The notes below the pieces were generated by a model. The model saw only the letters and a program-made list of their open reading frames with translations, did not search any database and was not told the DNA's origin. A DNA stretch of 64,000 nucleotides from Firmicutes bacterium CAG:345 (GTDB lineage Bacteria; Bacillota_I; Bacilli_A; RFN20; CAG-288), in NCBI GenBank assembly GCA_000433315.1, contig FR893364.1, positions 58,231-122,230 on the forward strand. The letters are read 5' to 3'. A program made the position numbers and the translations under genes. Every line of letters starts with the position of its first letter. Position 1 is the first letter of the stretch. Positions 55,775 through 63,891 of this stretch are shown in pieces.

Positions 55775-56665
55775 TCAAAATATGTTTTTAACAAATTCAA
55801 ATAGTGACTCTGACCAAACAGAATAATCATGACCGCCATTCAATGTCAAAAAAGTATGCTCGATAGAATTTTTGGACATCATATTGGAGTAATCTTTTGT
55901 TGCATTTGTCATAAAATCACTTTTTCCAGTAGTTAATAGAATATATTTAAAACCTGTTGAATTTTCATCTATAATAAAATCATCGAGAACCTTTTCTCCA
56001 CCATTGAAGGAAAAAACATTTTTATACATACTAGCGGAAGAAAAAGCGCCTATATAAGAAAAATAATTTTGGTAGGAAAAAGCCGTTAAAAGACTTTCGC
56101 GTCCACCCATTGAAAAGCCGCAGATAGCAAAATTATCTTTTCCAGTTAAAATATTAAAATTATCTTTTAAAAAAGGTATAACACTTTCAATAATTTCTTG
56201 CCCGGTTAAATCATAAATTTGAGCATATTCTTCTGAAAACATGGCAGGTTCAACTTCACCAACATTTATTTTGCTATTGATACTGATAGTTAAAAATTCT
56301 TTTTTATTAAAAAAATAGGAAACATTATCAATAATTGTATCAGCAGAACAAAGAGAAAACCAAGAATTATGATCATTTAACATTCCATGGAGAAGAAATA
56401 AAACAGGATAAAACTGATCTTTAGAATAATTGAGAGGATAATGTATAGTCAAATGCTTTTCACTATTTGTAATATTAGAAATATAAGTTAGTTCTTCATT
56501 TTTATTGTAATTTACTTCTGAATATTGAGCTTTATAGTTGAATTCGGTTGAAGTATTAGAGTGGATAGATGATAGAGAAGAACTAACTGAAGAAGTGTTA
56601 TTTTCATTGTTGCAAGATATTAAGATAAGACAACTTAGCAAAGTTAAAAATATACTTTTTTTCAT
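55775..56665 (-). CDS. Lipoprotein esterase (esterase D / CE1-like alpha/beta-hydrolase)
   Basis: A 296-residue lipoprotein (lipobox LISC, Cys18, Ser/Asn/Thr linker to about 40). Alpha/beta-hydrolase fold with LLHGMLNDHNSW (oxyanion region), nucleophile S185 in GFSMGG, D250 in GKSD and H279 in GGHDYSVW. This is the esterase-D-like family that includes feruloyl and acetyl-xylan esterases of CE1, so removal of ester groups from glycans at the cell surface is likely; substrate not known. It interrupts the spoVID-ysxE-valS order on the other strand. No ribosome site: the -10 is 8 bases from the ATG. Confidence 0.9.
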   Translation of the reverse strand: MKKSIFLTLLSCLILISCNNENNTSSVSSSLSSIHSNTSTEFNYKAQYSEVNYNKNEELTYISNITNSEKHLTIHYPLNYSKDQFYPVLFLLHGMLNDHNSWFSLCSADTIIDNVSYFFNKKEFLTISINSKINVGEVEPAMFSEEYAQIYDLTGQEIIESVIPFLKDNFNILTGKDNFAICGFSMGGRESLLTAFSYQNYFSYIGAFSSASMYKNVFSFNGGEKVLDDFIIDENSTGFKYILLTTGKSDFMTNATKDYSNMMSKNSIEHTFLTLNGGHDYSVWSESLFEFVKNIF

Positions 56666-56673
56666 ATATAAAA

Positions 56674-56701
56674 ATTATAATGAATAAATAAAAAATATCA
56701 A
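56674..56701 (-). promoter_or_regulatory. Strong promoter of the esterase gene, near-leaderless
   Basis: On the minus strand TTGATA (56696-56701), a 16-base spacer, then TATAAT (56674-56679). The ATG at 56665 lies 8 bases after the -10, so the transcript starts at or within two bases of it. Confidence 0.65.
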
Positions 56702-56721
56702 TTGAAATAATGTTAAAAAGG

Positions 56722-56750
56722 TTGTTTTTATTTTAATTAGTTGTTAGAAT
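56722..56750 (+). promoter_or_regulatory. Promoter of the valS T-box transcript
   Basis: TTGTTT (56722-56727), 17 bases, TAGAAT (56745-56750). The start site would be near 56757, just before the T-box leader. Confidence 0.7.
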
Positions 56751-56757
56751 AAAAAAG

Positions 56758-56930
56758 CTAGTAGGGATTATTGCTAAGCTTTTAGAGAGTTTCGAATTGG
56801 TGAAAAGAAACAGCTGAATAATATGAGTCGCCTAGTATAAACAAAAAAAGATTATAAAGTGCATGTTTAAAATAAACATGAACTGAGGTGGTACCGCGGT
56901 CATTCGTCCTCAGACACTGCGGTTTTTTTA
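56758..56930 (+). ncRNA. T-box riboswitch leader of valS
   Basis: The T-box core AGGTGGTACCGCGG lies at 56886-56899 and is followed by a terminator whose arms are ACCGC-GGTC and GAC-x-CTGCGGT, ending in seven T near 56929. The 5' part has AGAGAG and GGTGAAAAG elements of stem I. Val codons GTC (56827-56829) and GTA (56835-56837) are candidates for the specifier; I cannot choose without folding. Uncharged tRNA-Val would stabilise the antiterminator and turn on valS. Confidence 0.93.
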
Positions 56931-56942
56931 TTGGAGGTAAAA

Positions 56943-59507
56943 ATGAAAGAACTAGAAAAGTATTATGATCCACAACAAGTTGAAAAAGGAAAGGATAAAT
57001 TTTGGTATGAACATGGTTATTATTCATGCGATGTAAATTCCAAAAAGAAACCATTTAGTGTTACTTTGCCTCCTCCAAATGTTACTGGTATTTTGCATAT
57101 AGGTCATGCAAAAAATACAGCAACAACAGACATGATCTGCAGATATAAAAGACTTCAAGGTTTCGATGTACTTTTTGCTCCTGGCACAGATCATGCAGGA
57201 ATTGCAACACAGGCTAAAGTTGAAGCAAACTTAAAAAAAGAAGGCATCAATAAATATGATTTAGGCCGGGAAAAATTTCTTGAAAAAGTATGGGAATGGA
57301 AAGAAAAATCAGCAAATTATATCCATGAACAATGGGGAAAATTAGGCTTGAGTTTAGATTATTCTCGCGAAAGATTTACATTGGATGAAAAGACAACAGA
57401 AGCTGTCAATCATACTTTTAAAACTTTATATGATCAAGGACTTATCTATCAAAAAGAGAAGATAATTAATTGGGATACTTCCTTGATGACAGCATTAAGT
57501 AACATTGAAGTTATTCATGAAGATATACCTGGTAAATTTTATTATTTTAAATATCGTTTTGCTACTCACCCTGAAGATTATCTTGAAGTTGCAACTACTA
57601 GACCAGAAACAATGTTTGGCGATACAGCGGTTTGCTTTAATCCACATGATGAACGATATAATAAATATGAAGGTGAAATGGTATTAAATCCTGCCAACGG
57701 TGAACCATTACCTCTAATTGGTGATAGATATGTTGATAAAGACTTCGGAACAGGTGTTATGAAATGTACTCCAGCTCATGATCCAAATGATTTTGAAATT
57801 GGAAAAAGACATAATTTAGCAGTTATAAAATGTATGAATCTTGATGGTACAATGAACGAAAAAGCAGGAATCTATCAAGGACAAGATCGCTTTGTTTGCC
57901 GTGATAATCTTGTCAAGAAAATAGAAGAACAAGGCGATTTAATTAAAATAGATGAAATTATTCACTCTGTTGGACATTCCGAACGTTCTCATACCATTGT
58001 CGAACCTACATTATCTAAACAATGGTTTGTAAAGATGAAACCATTAGCTGAAGATGTCATTGAAAAGATGAAAGGAAAAGATAAAATCCAATTCTTTCCA
58101 CGTAGATTTGAAAAGATATTTGATAGATGGCTTAAAACTACAGAAGATTGGTGTATATCTCGTCAATTATGGTGGGGACATAGAATTCCTGTTTATACAA
58201 ATAAAGAAACAGGAGAAAAGATATGTTCTGAAACAGCTCTTGATCCAAAATTATATGATCAAGATCCAGATGTTCTCGATACTTGGTTTTCTTCCGCTTT
58301 ATCTCCATTCGCTTTACAAAATTGGCCAGATGTTGATGACCCATATTACAAAAGATATTATCCAAATGATCTTTTGGTTACTGCCTATGATATCATTTTC
58401 TTCTGGGTTGCCAGAATGGCATTCCAAGGAGTTCATTTAACAGGAAAACTTCCATTTAAAAATGTTTTTATTCATGGATTAGTTCGTGATGAACAAGGTA
58501 GAAAAATGAGTAAATCATTAGGAAATGGAATTGATCCAATTGAAGTTGTTGAAAAATATGGTGCAGATTCTTTGAGATATGTAGTTGCTACAAATGGTAC
58601 ACCTGGTCAAGATAATAATGTAGGATTTAAACTCATTGAAGAATCACGAACATTTTTAAATAAAGTATGGAATGCTGCCCGTTTTGTTCTCTCTTTAATT
58701 CCGGATGGTTTTGAATCACGTTCTTTAACTAATAAAGAATTATCCTTTGATGATAAATATATCTATCATCAATTTGCTAAGGCAAATAAAATGATTGTAA
58801 AGAACATGGAAAAGTATGAATTAGGTCAAGCCACTAAATATTTATATGATTTTGTTTATGATGATTACTGTGGTACATATATTGAATTAGCTAAGGTTGA
58901 ATTAAAACATGCTGATGAAAAGAGAAAAGATGTTATTTATAATGTTTTGATAGATGTTCTTAAAGATATATTGATTTCTTTATTCCCAACTTGCCCATTT
59001 ATTACTGAAGAAATTTATTCATATCTTCCAGGACATAAAATTAGTATTTACGAAGAAAGCTATCCAAAAGGTCGTTTGTTAAGAACTGGATACGATTTAG
59101 GAGAAAAGCTTGTCAGCATTGTAAAATATATCCGTGCATTTAAATCTGAAAATAAAATATCTTCTCAAGAAAAGGTGACAATAAATATTAAAGGTGAAAA
59201 AGCTGATTTGGAAAAATTGACTCCATTTATTAAAGCATTTGGACCTTCTGAAGAAATAATATATGTCGAAAGCGAGGAAAACCTTCGTTTCTTTGGAAAC
59301 ATTGGTCTTTCAATTAAAGCTTCAAAGGCTGAAATGTCTCAGGAAAAAATTCAAGAGAGAATTGCTTTCCTTCATAATGAAATAAAAAGAAGTGAAGGAC
59401 TTTTAAACAATAAAGGATTTTTAGCAAAAGCTCCAGAAGCTAAAATAAAAATTGAAAAAGAAAAATATCAACAATATTTAGAAGAATTAAAAAAATACGA
59501 AAACTAG
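56943..59507 (+). CDS. valS: Valyl-tRNA synthetase
   Basis: An 854-residue class I synthetase with HIGH motif as HIGHA near residue 52 (PPPNVTGILHIGHA), KMSKS as GRKMSKSLGN near 520, an editing domain (about 170-370, with TTRPETMFGD), and a C-terminal coiled coil. I start at the ATG 56943, which has GGAGG upstream; the TTG at 56931 overlaps that site. Controlled by the T-box. In Bacillus folC follows; here a small peptide gene and radC follow. Confidence 0.98.
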   Translation: MKELEKYYDPQQVEKGKDKFWYEHGYYSCDVNSKKKPFSVTLPPPNVTGILHIGHAKNTATTDMICRYKRLQGFDVLFAPGTDHAGIATQAKVEANLKKEGINKYDLGREKFLEKVWEWKEKSANYIHEQWGKLGLSLDYSRERFTLDEKTTEAVNHTFKTLYDQGLIYQKEKIINWDTSLMTALSNIEVIHEDIPGKFYYFKYRFATHPEDYLEVATTRPETMFGDTAVCFNPHDERYNKYEGEMVLNPANGEPLPLIGDRYVDKDFGTGVMKCTPAHDPNDFEIGKRHNLAVIKCMNLDGTMNEKAGIYQGQDRFVCRDNLVKKIEEQGDLIKIDEIIHSVGHSERSHTIVEPTLSKQWFVKMKPLAEDVIEKMKGKDKIQFFPRRFEKIFDRWLKTTEDWCISRQLWWGHRIPVYTNKETGEKICSETALDPKLYDQDPDVLDTWFSSALSPFALQNWPDVDDPYYKRYYPNDLLVTAYDIIFFWVARMAFQGVHLTGKLPFKNVFIHGLVRDEQGRKMSKSLGNGIDPIEVVEKYGADSLRYVVATNGTPGQDNNVGFKLIEESRTFLNKVWNAARFVLSLIPDGFESRSLTNKELSFDDKYIYHQFAKANKMIVKNMEKYELGQATKYLYDFVYDDYCGTYIELAKVELKHADEKRKDVIYNVLIDVLKDILISLFPTCPFITEEIYSYLPGHKISIYEESYPKGRLLRTGYDLGEKLVSIVKYIRAFKSENKISSQEKVTINIKGEKADLEKLTPFIKAFGPSEEIIYVESEENLRFFGNIGLSIKASKAEMSQEKIQERIAFLHNEIKRSEGLLNNKGFLAKAPEAKIKIEKEKYQQYLEELKKYEN

Positions 59508-59514
59508 CAATATT

Positions 59515-59575
59515 AACATGCATTTAGCTTATATAAAGTAGGAGAAATCTTAAATGCTAAATGCATGTTTTTTAT
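59515..59575 (+). terminator. Terminator after valS
   Basis: AACATGCATTTAGC (59515-59528) pairs with GCTAAATGCATGTT (59556-59569), 27-base loop, then TTTT. The loop holds an AGGAGAAATC sequence. Confidence 0.82.
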
Positions 59576-59591
59576 ATTCAAGGAGAAATAT

Positions 59592-59774
59592 ATGAAAAAA
59601 GAATTGCTAGATGAACAGATGGTTAAAGTTGAAGGTGGAGAGGCATTAACACTTTCTGCAGTATTATCCGTTTTAGTAATTGGTATTGTCGCAGTTATGT
59701 GTTATCGAATTTTTATGTCAGAAAAAGGAAATATTTCTTTGCCTGGTGGATATAAGTTTTCTTGGGGAAAATAA
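59592..59774 (+). CDS. Small peptide with double-glycine-type leader, translationally coupled to radC
   Basis: A 60-residue peptide. The first 16 residues, MKKELLDEQMVKVEGG, match the leader pattern of double-glycine peptides (hydrophobic residues at -12, -7 and -4, GG at -2/-1), as in class II bacteriocins and pheromones cut by peptidase-containing ABC exporters. The rest is a hydrophobic helix (LTLSAVLSVLVIGIVAVMCY) and a short tail with SLPGGYKFSWG. AAGGAGA lies 7 bases before the ATG; the frame from 59565 starts inside the terminator. Its TAA shares a base with the radC ATG. No exporter or immunity gene is in the window. A membrane-anchored peptide unrelated to bacteriocins is the alternative. 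Confidence 0.65.
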   Translation: MKKELLDEQMVKVEGGEALTLSAVLSVLVIGIVAVMCYRIFMSEKGNISLPGGYKFSWGK

Positions 59775-60487
59775 TGTCGATAAAAAATATGAGTATTGAC
59801 TCTAGGCCACGTGAAAGACTAGAGTTAGTAGGATTATCAAACTTATCCAATGCGGAACTATTAGCGATTATAATTGGTTCTGGCAGCAAAGAAAAATCCG
59901 CAATAGCAATTGCTAATGAACTATTAGAAAAAGTAGGAAGCATAAGAAAATTAAGCAGACTCAATTTAAACAATATAAAAATAAAAGGATTTGGAAGAGT
60001 AAAAAAAATCAATGTTTCGGTTGCTTTTGAATTAGGTAGAAGAGCAGTTAATGAATTAGAAAGAAAAATAAATTTGAAAGAATCACATGCGATTTATAGA
60101 TTTTGTTTTCCTAAATATTATGGCCTACAAAAGGAAAAAATCAGTTTAATTATTCTTGATAAAAACTTAAATTTTATTTATGAAGAAAGTGAAAATAGTG
60201 GAACGTTTAATGATATTAGTTTTTCAATGCCATGGGTATTAAGAGTATGTTCGATAAATCAAGGACCGAACGCTATTTTAATTCATAATCATCCATCAAA
60301 TATTCCTAAACCTTCAGCACAAGATGATGTTGCAACATATACAATTAAAGAATGCTTAAAATTATTAGGAGTTTGTTTATATGATCATATAATTATTTCT
60401 GATAATTCATATTATTCATATAGAGATAAAAATAGATTAAATAAAATTAATGAAAAATTGATAATTGATAATCTTTCGACAAAATAA
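59774..60487 (+). CDS. radC: RadC-family protein (JAMM/MPN domain)
   Basis: A 237-residue RadC (YsxA) protein. An N-terminal UPF0758 helical part (SRPRERLELVGLSNLSNAELLAIIIGSG) is followed by a JAMM metal site HNHPSNIPKPSAQDD. The name comes from an old repair link; the true function is unsettled. I start at 59774: that ATG overlaps the small peptide's stop (TAATG), whereas the TTG at 59762 lies inside the peptide gene. The conserved PREVF segment before the metal site is changed (SMPWVL). Same place as ysxA in Bacillus. Confidence 0.93.
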   Translation: MSIKNMSIDSRPRERLELVGLSNLSNAELLAIIIGSGSKEKSAIAIANELLEKVGSIRKLSRLNLNNIKIKGFGRVKKINVSVAFELGRRAVNELERKINLKESHAIYRFCFPKYYGLQKEKISLIILDKNLNFIYEESENSGTFNDISFSMPWVLRVCSINQGPNAILIHNHPSNIPKPSAQDDVATYTIKECLKLLGVCLYDHIIISDNSYYSYRDKNRLNKINEKLIIDNLSTK

Positions 60488-60514
60488 TTATATTTAAAAA
60501 TATATTATTAAATC

Positions 60515-60850
60515 ATGAAAAGCTTAGCAAAAAATATGTTTAATAGTAAATTTTACAAACTTTCAAAAATAGTTAAATTAAAGAACACAAAAAATATGCG
60601 GAATGCTGGATATGTTGCATATTTATCATGGTTTTATGATTTTTCAAAATTTGAAGCAAAATTAACAAAGAGAGTAGATTATTTTCATCAAGATTTGATC
60701 GGCAAATTTTTGATTTTAAGGAATAAAACTTTTATTGATGGAAATATAGATAATACATCTACTTTAATTGTTTTGAATAAAGTTTATATTAGAGGATTTA
60801 ATTTTGCTAAAACAATAATAATTGGAAAAGGAAAAATCTATCGATTATGA
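60515..60850 (+). CDS. Small beta-rich protein in the minC position
   Basis: A 111-residue protein overlapping minD by 4 bp (ATGA). The N-terminal half is basic and helical; the second half is strand-rich with GKFLILRNKTFIDGNID then LIVLNKVYIRGFNF and IIIGKGKI, a spacing that recalls a short beta-helix as in MinC's C-terminal domain or bactofilins. In Bacillus mreBCD and minC stand between radC and minD. I infer a reduced MinC-like or unrelated partner of the MinD protein, not a proven MinC. No clear ribosome site precedes its ATG. Confidence 0.6.
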   Translation: MKSLAKNMFNSKFYKLSKIVKLKNTKNMRNAGYVAYLSWFYDFSKFEAKLTKRVDYFHQDLIGKFLILRNKTFIDGNIDNTSTLIVLNKVYIRGFNFAKTIIIGKGKIYRL

Positions 60851-61530
60851 AAAAGAAGATTATTTCTGTAGTATCAGGAAAAGGAGGAGTTGGAAAATCA
60901 ACTATTGTATCATTAATTGGATTGGCTTTGAAAAGGAAAAATAATAAAGTTTTATTAATAGATGCTGATATTGGATTAAGTAATTTAGAATTGATTTTAC
61001 ATACGGAAAAAAGTCCATATGATTTAGAAGATGTTTTAAATGGAGAAATTGAAATAGATAGTGTTTATAACTACTTAGACAAAAATCTTGCAATAGTTAA
61101 TTTATATAATCACATATCGATAAATGAATTCGATGAAGAAAAAGTATTAAATATTTTTCCAAGATTAATAGAAAATTTTAACGTTGTAATAATAGATGCT
61201 CCTTCAGGTATAGAAAAAGGTTTTGAATTTGCAGTAAAAAGCTGTACAGAAGCTATTATTGTTATTAATCAAACCAATGCCAGTGTAAGTGATGCCATAA
61301 AAGTAGAATATATTCTAAAAAATATTTATCAAAAGCCATATTATTTTATATTGAATAAATATTCTTCCAAAAATAGTAAGATATTTTTTAAGAAAATTGG
61401 ATATATTTCTAACAAAATAAAATTCTTTATTAAAAATGATGAAAAAATATCTCAAGATAAATTTATTAGTGAAGCGTTATTAGAAAAATTATATTTGGTG
61501 GTGGAAAATGAAAAAGAATACAATATTTGA
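60847..61530 (+). CDS. minD: MinD-like ParA/Mrp ATPase
   Basis: A 227-residue P-loop ATPase with the deviant Walker A motif GKGGVGKST (11-19), DADIGLSN (switch I) and VVIIDAPSGIE (Walker B/switch II). Context gives MinD, the ATPase that places the division site. It is shorter than usual (about 265), and the final residues lack the basic amphipathic membrane-targeting helix of MinD. So membrane binding may be lost or supplied by a partner. The next gene starts inside its 3' end (23-bp overlap). Confidence 0.85.
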   Translation: MKKKIISVVSGKGGVGKSTIVSLIGLALKRKNNKVLLIDADIGLSNLELILHTEKSPYDLEDVLNGEIEIDSVYNYLDKNLAIVNLYNHISINEFDEEKVLNIFPRLIENFNVVIIDAPSGIEKGFEFAVKSCTEAIIVINQTNASVSDAIKVEYILKNIYQKPYYFILNKYSSKNSKIFFKKIGYISNKIKFFIKNDEKISQDKFISEALLEKLYLVVENEKEYNI

Positions 61531-62023
61531 TATTTTTTCAATTATTTCAGCTATCTATGTATGTGTTATATCTTTTTTAATTTATGCGAGAATTGACGAA
61601 AAAGGATTGATGATTAACAAAATGTTCAATTCAAACATGAATTTTACATCTTTAAACAATTCTATTGAATCATTTTTTAACAAATTGTTTCATATTAATA
61701 TAAGTGAAAATGATAGTCCAGTAGAAACAAATATAAATTATATTGAATTGAGTAATCATTATTTTAGAACGGAAGATCAAAATATACCCGCTTTAAACGA
61801 TGGAACAGTGATTTATAAAACGGTAGATAAAGATAAATATGTATTATCAATAGATTATAAAAATTATTCGGCGGTGTATTTTTTATTAAATAATATAGAA
61901 GTTTCTTATCAAGATCATTTTCTTAAAGGAGACATAATTGGAGAATACGAAGAACAATTTCAAGTCTATTTTTATATCGAAGGGAAAGAAGTCAGCTTCG
62001 AAAAGATCCTTTCCGCTAATTGA
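61508..62023 (+). CDS. spoIVFA: SpoIVFA-like regulator of sporulation protease
   Basis: A 171-residue membrane protein: one membrane segment (about 9-28), an extracytoplasmic linker, and a C-terminal M23/LytM-like domain that is degenerate (NDGTVIYKTV, YVLSIDYKNYSAVYFLL, VSYQDHFLKGDIIGEY), lacking the His/Asp zinc ligands. This is the layout of SpoIVFA, which holds SpoIVFB inactive until the forespore signal arrives. It overlaps minD by 23 bp and spoIVFB by 86 bp, in the same order as in Bacillus. Confidence 0.82.
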   Translation: MKKNTIFDIFSIISAIYVCVISFLIYARIDEKGLMINKMFNSNMNFTSLNNSIESFFNKLFHINISENDSPVETNINYIELSNHYFRTEDQNIPALNDGTVIYKTVDKDKYVLSIDYKNYSAVYFLLNNIEVSYQDHFLKGDIIGEYEEQFQVYFYIEGKEVSFEKILSAN

Positions 62024-62759
62024 AATATCTCCTTTAGCGTTTGTGTTTATATTTTTGTCGATATTTACGAATTATATAAAATATGTTTTGTTGCTATATT
62101 TAATTGCAATTATACATGAATTAGCGCATATTTTAGTTGCATTATTTTTTAAAAGAAAGATAAGAAAAATAAGAGTTTTACCTTTTGGATTATATGCGAT
62201 AATTGATAATATTGAAGAGCTTAGCTTTTTAAAAGAAAATTTAATATATTTAGCTGGTCCATTTTCTTATTTTCTTTCTTTTTTAATTTTGATACTTTTT
62301 AAAAATAATGGAATGATATCAAACTATAGTTATTTAATAGCACAAAATTGTAACAAAACTATGGCTTTATTTAATTTAATTCCTTATTACCCATTAGATG
62401 GAAGTAAAATTCTTGATACAATTTTAGGAAGATTGTTTTTAGAAAAGAAATCTAGAATTATTAGAATAGCAATATCTATATTTTTTCTGCTTTTAATTAG
62501 TTTTTTCTTATGGAAAGAAAAACAAATTTTATTAATTGTATATTTATGCTCGACATTAATTTTTGAAATTGTTTTATTTAAGAAAAAGTATTTTAATTTT
62601 TTGATAAAACGATTATTTAATAAAAAGCCACAAAAAATAAAAATTACAGAAAAAGAAGATATCTATCGTTATTATCATACATATTTTTATAAAGATAAAA
62701 GAATGTGTGAAGAAAATAAAATTATAAAAAAGATAATAGGAAGTAAAGATAAAAATTAA
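61938..62759 (+). CDS. spoIVFB: SpoIVFB intramembrane metalloprotease (M50)
   Basis: A 273-residue site-2 protease with zinc motif H60-E61-L-A-H64 and third ligand D154 in YYPLDG. In sporulating bacilli it cleaves pro-sigma-K in the mother cell. About six membrane segments and a C-terminal cytoplasmic part fit SpoIVFB. The start is uncertain: TTG at 61938 has AAAGGAG at ideal spacing but adds about 25 residues before the usual N-terminus (HP-like SPLAF). An ATT at 62019 would be closer but has no ribosome site. Active-site residues are intact. Confidence 0.86.
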   Translation: MENTKNNFKSIFISKGKKSASKRSFPLIEISPLAFVFIFLSIFTNYIKYVLLLYLIAIIHELAHILVALFFKRKIRKIRVLPFGLYAIIDNIEELSFLKENLIYLAGPFSYFLSFLILILFKNNGMISNYSYLIAQNCNKTMALFNLIPYYPLDGSKILDTILGRLFLEKKSRIIRIAISIFFLLLISFFLWKEKQILLIVYLCSTLIFEIVLFKKKYFNFLIKRLFNKKPQKIKITEKEDIYRYYHTYFYKDKRMCEENKIIKKIIGSKDKN

Positions 62760-62823
62760 GATACCAATAACATTGATTGTTTTAAATTTTCAATATAAAA
62801 TATAATAGATATTGGAGGATTAT

Positions 62824-63891
62824 ATGACTGAAATTGAAAAACAATCTTTTGAAGAATACGAAGAAGGTCTTAAAAATATAAAAAATCCAGATACCTACGA
62901 TAAAGGAATAGAATTGCTAGAAAAGTCAGATAAAAATGGATGCTTTTATGCAACCTATATTTTAGGAAAAGAATGTGGAAAACATTATTCAAAATATTTT
63001 GATTCAAATAAAAGCAAAGCGTATTTTAATAAAGCGTTTGAATGTTTAGGGAATGTAAAAAATGATGATGAAAATTATCTTTTAGCTCAACATTATTTGG
63101 CAAGTTATTATCTTAATGGATATGGTGATATATTTGTTGATGAATCTCGTTATGTTCAAATTGAAGATGAATGTGCAATAAAAAAATATATTCCATCATG
63201 TGAAGCTTTAATTGAATTTTATTTAAAACCAGATAATTTAAATGTTAAAAGAGTAAATTATTATAAATCTCTTTTAAATGAAAGAAAAAAAGATGAACCT
63301 GTAGAAGCAACTGAAAATGCTGTGTCTCCAAAAAAAGATTTGCAAGAAACTTTAAATGAATTTCATTCAACTAATGCTTGGAAGGATGAAGTTTTTTCAA
63401 CAATTAATTTGTCAGATTATGAAAGAATTGGAAGCTTTGACAAAAATGAGAATGAAATAGTCAAAAGTGCTCTAGCTGAAGCTTATTCGATTTTTGAAAG
63501 CAATGAGCATAATAAGTATCCAAGAGCCTTTGATTTGATTAAAATCGCTGAAAAAGAATACCCAGTAGAAGTAAATTGCTTTTTGGGCGAATTTTATGAA
63601 GATGGAAAAAATATTCAAAAAGATTTGGAAACAGCTATATATTATTATTCGAAAGTAATAAAATTTGATTCAGTATATGCAAATTACAGATTAGGAATGA
63701 TTTATCTTTATGAGCTTGAAGAAAAGAAAAACATTGAATTAGGCTTAAAATATATTAGAAAATCTGCACAATATGGATATGCTCCAGCACTCAAAGAATT
63801 GGGTGATATTTATAATTATGGCAAATTAGGTGTAATAAATAAAAACGCAGCTAATTATTATTATAGTTTAGCGGATGAAAGAGGCTTTTAA
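62824..63891 (+). CDS. Sel1-like/TPR repeat protein
   Basis: A 355-residue helical-repeat protein starting at 62824 (GGAGG before it; the TTG at 62812 is part of that region). It has repeated Sel1-like units with A-x-Y-x-L-G-x-x-Y-x-x-G: CFYATYILGKECG, CFLGEFYEDGKN, YANYRLGMIYLYE, YAPALKELGDIYNYGKLG. An acidic, Glu/Lys-rich segment in the middle separates two repeat blocks. Such repeats bind other proteins. No signal peptide, so cytoplasmic. Function unknown. Confidence 0.85.
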   Translation: MTEIEKQSFEEYEEGLKNIKNPDTYDKGIELLEKSDKNGCFYATYILGKECGKHYSKYFDSNKSKAYFNKAFECLGNVKNDDENYLLAQHYLASYYLNGYGDIFVDESRYVQIEDECAIKKYIPSCEALIEFYLKPDNLNVKRVNYYKSLLNERKKDEPVEATENAVSPKKDLQETLNEFHSTNAWKDEVFSTINLSDYERIGSFDKNENEIVKSALAEAYSIFESNEHNKYPRAFDLIKIAEKEYPVEVNCFLGEFYEDGKNIQKDLETAIYYYSKVIKFDSVYANYRLGMIYLYELEEKKNIELGLKYIRKSAQYGYAPALKELGDIYNYGKLGVINKNAANYYYSLADERGF

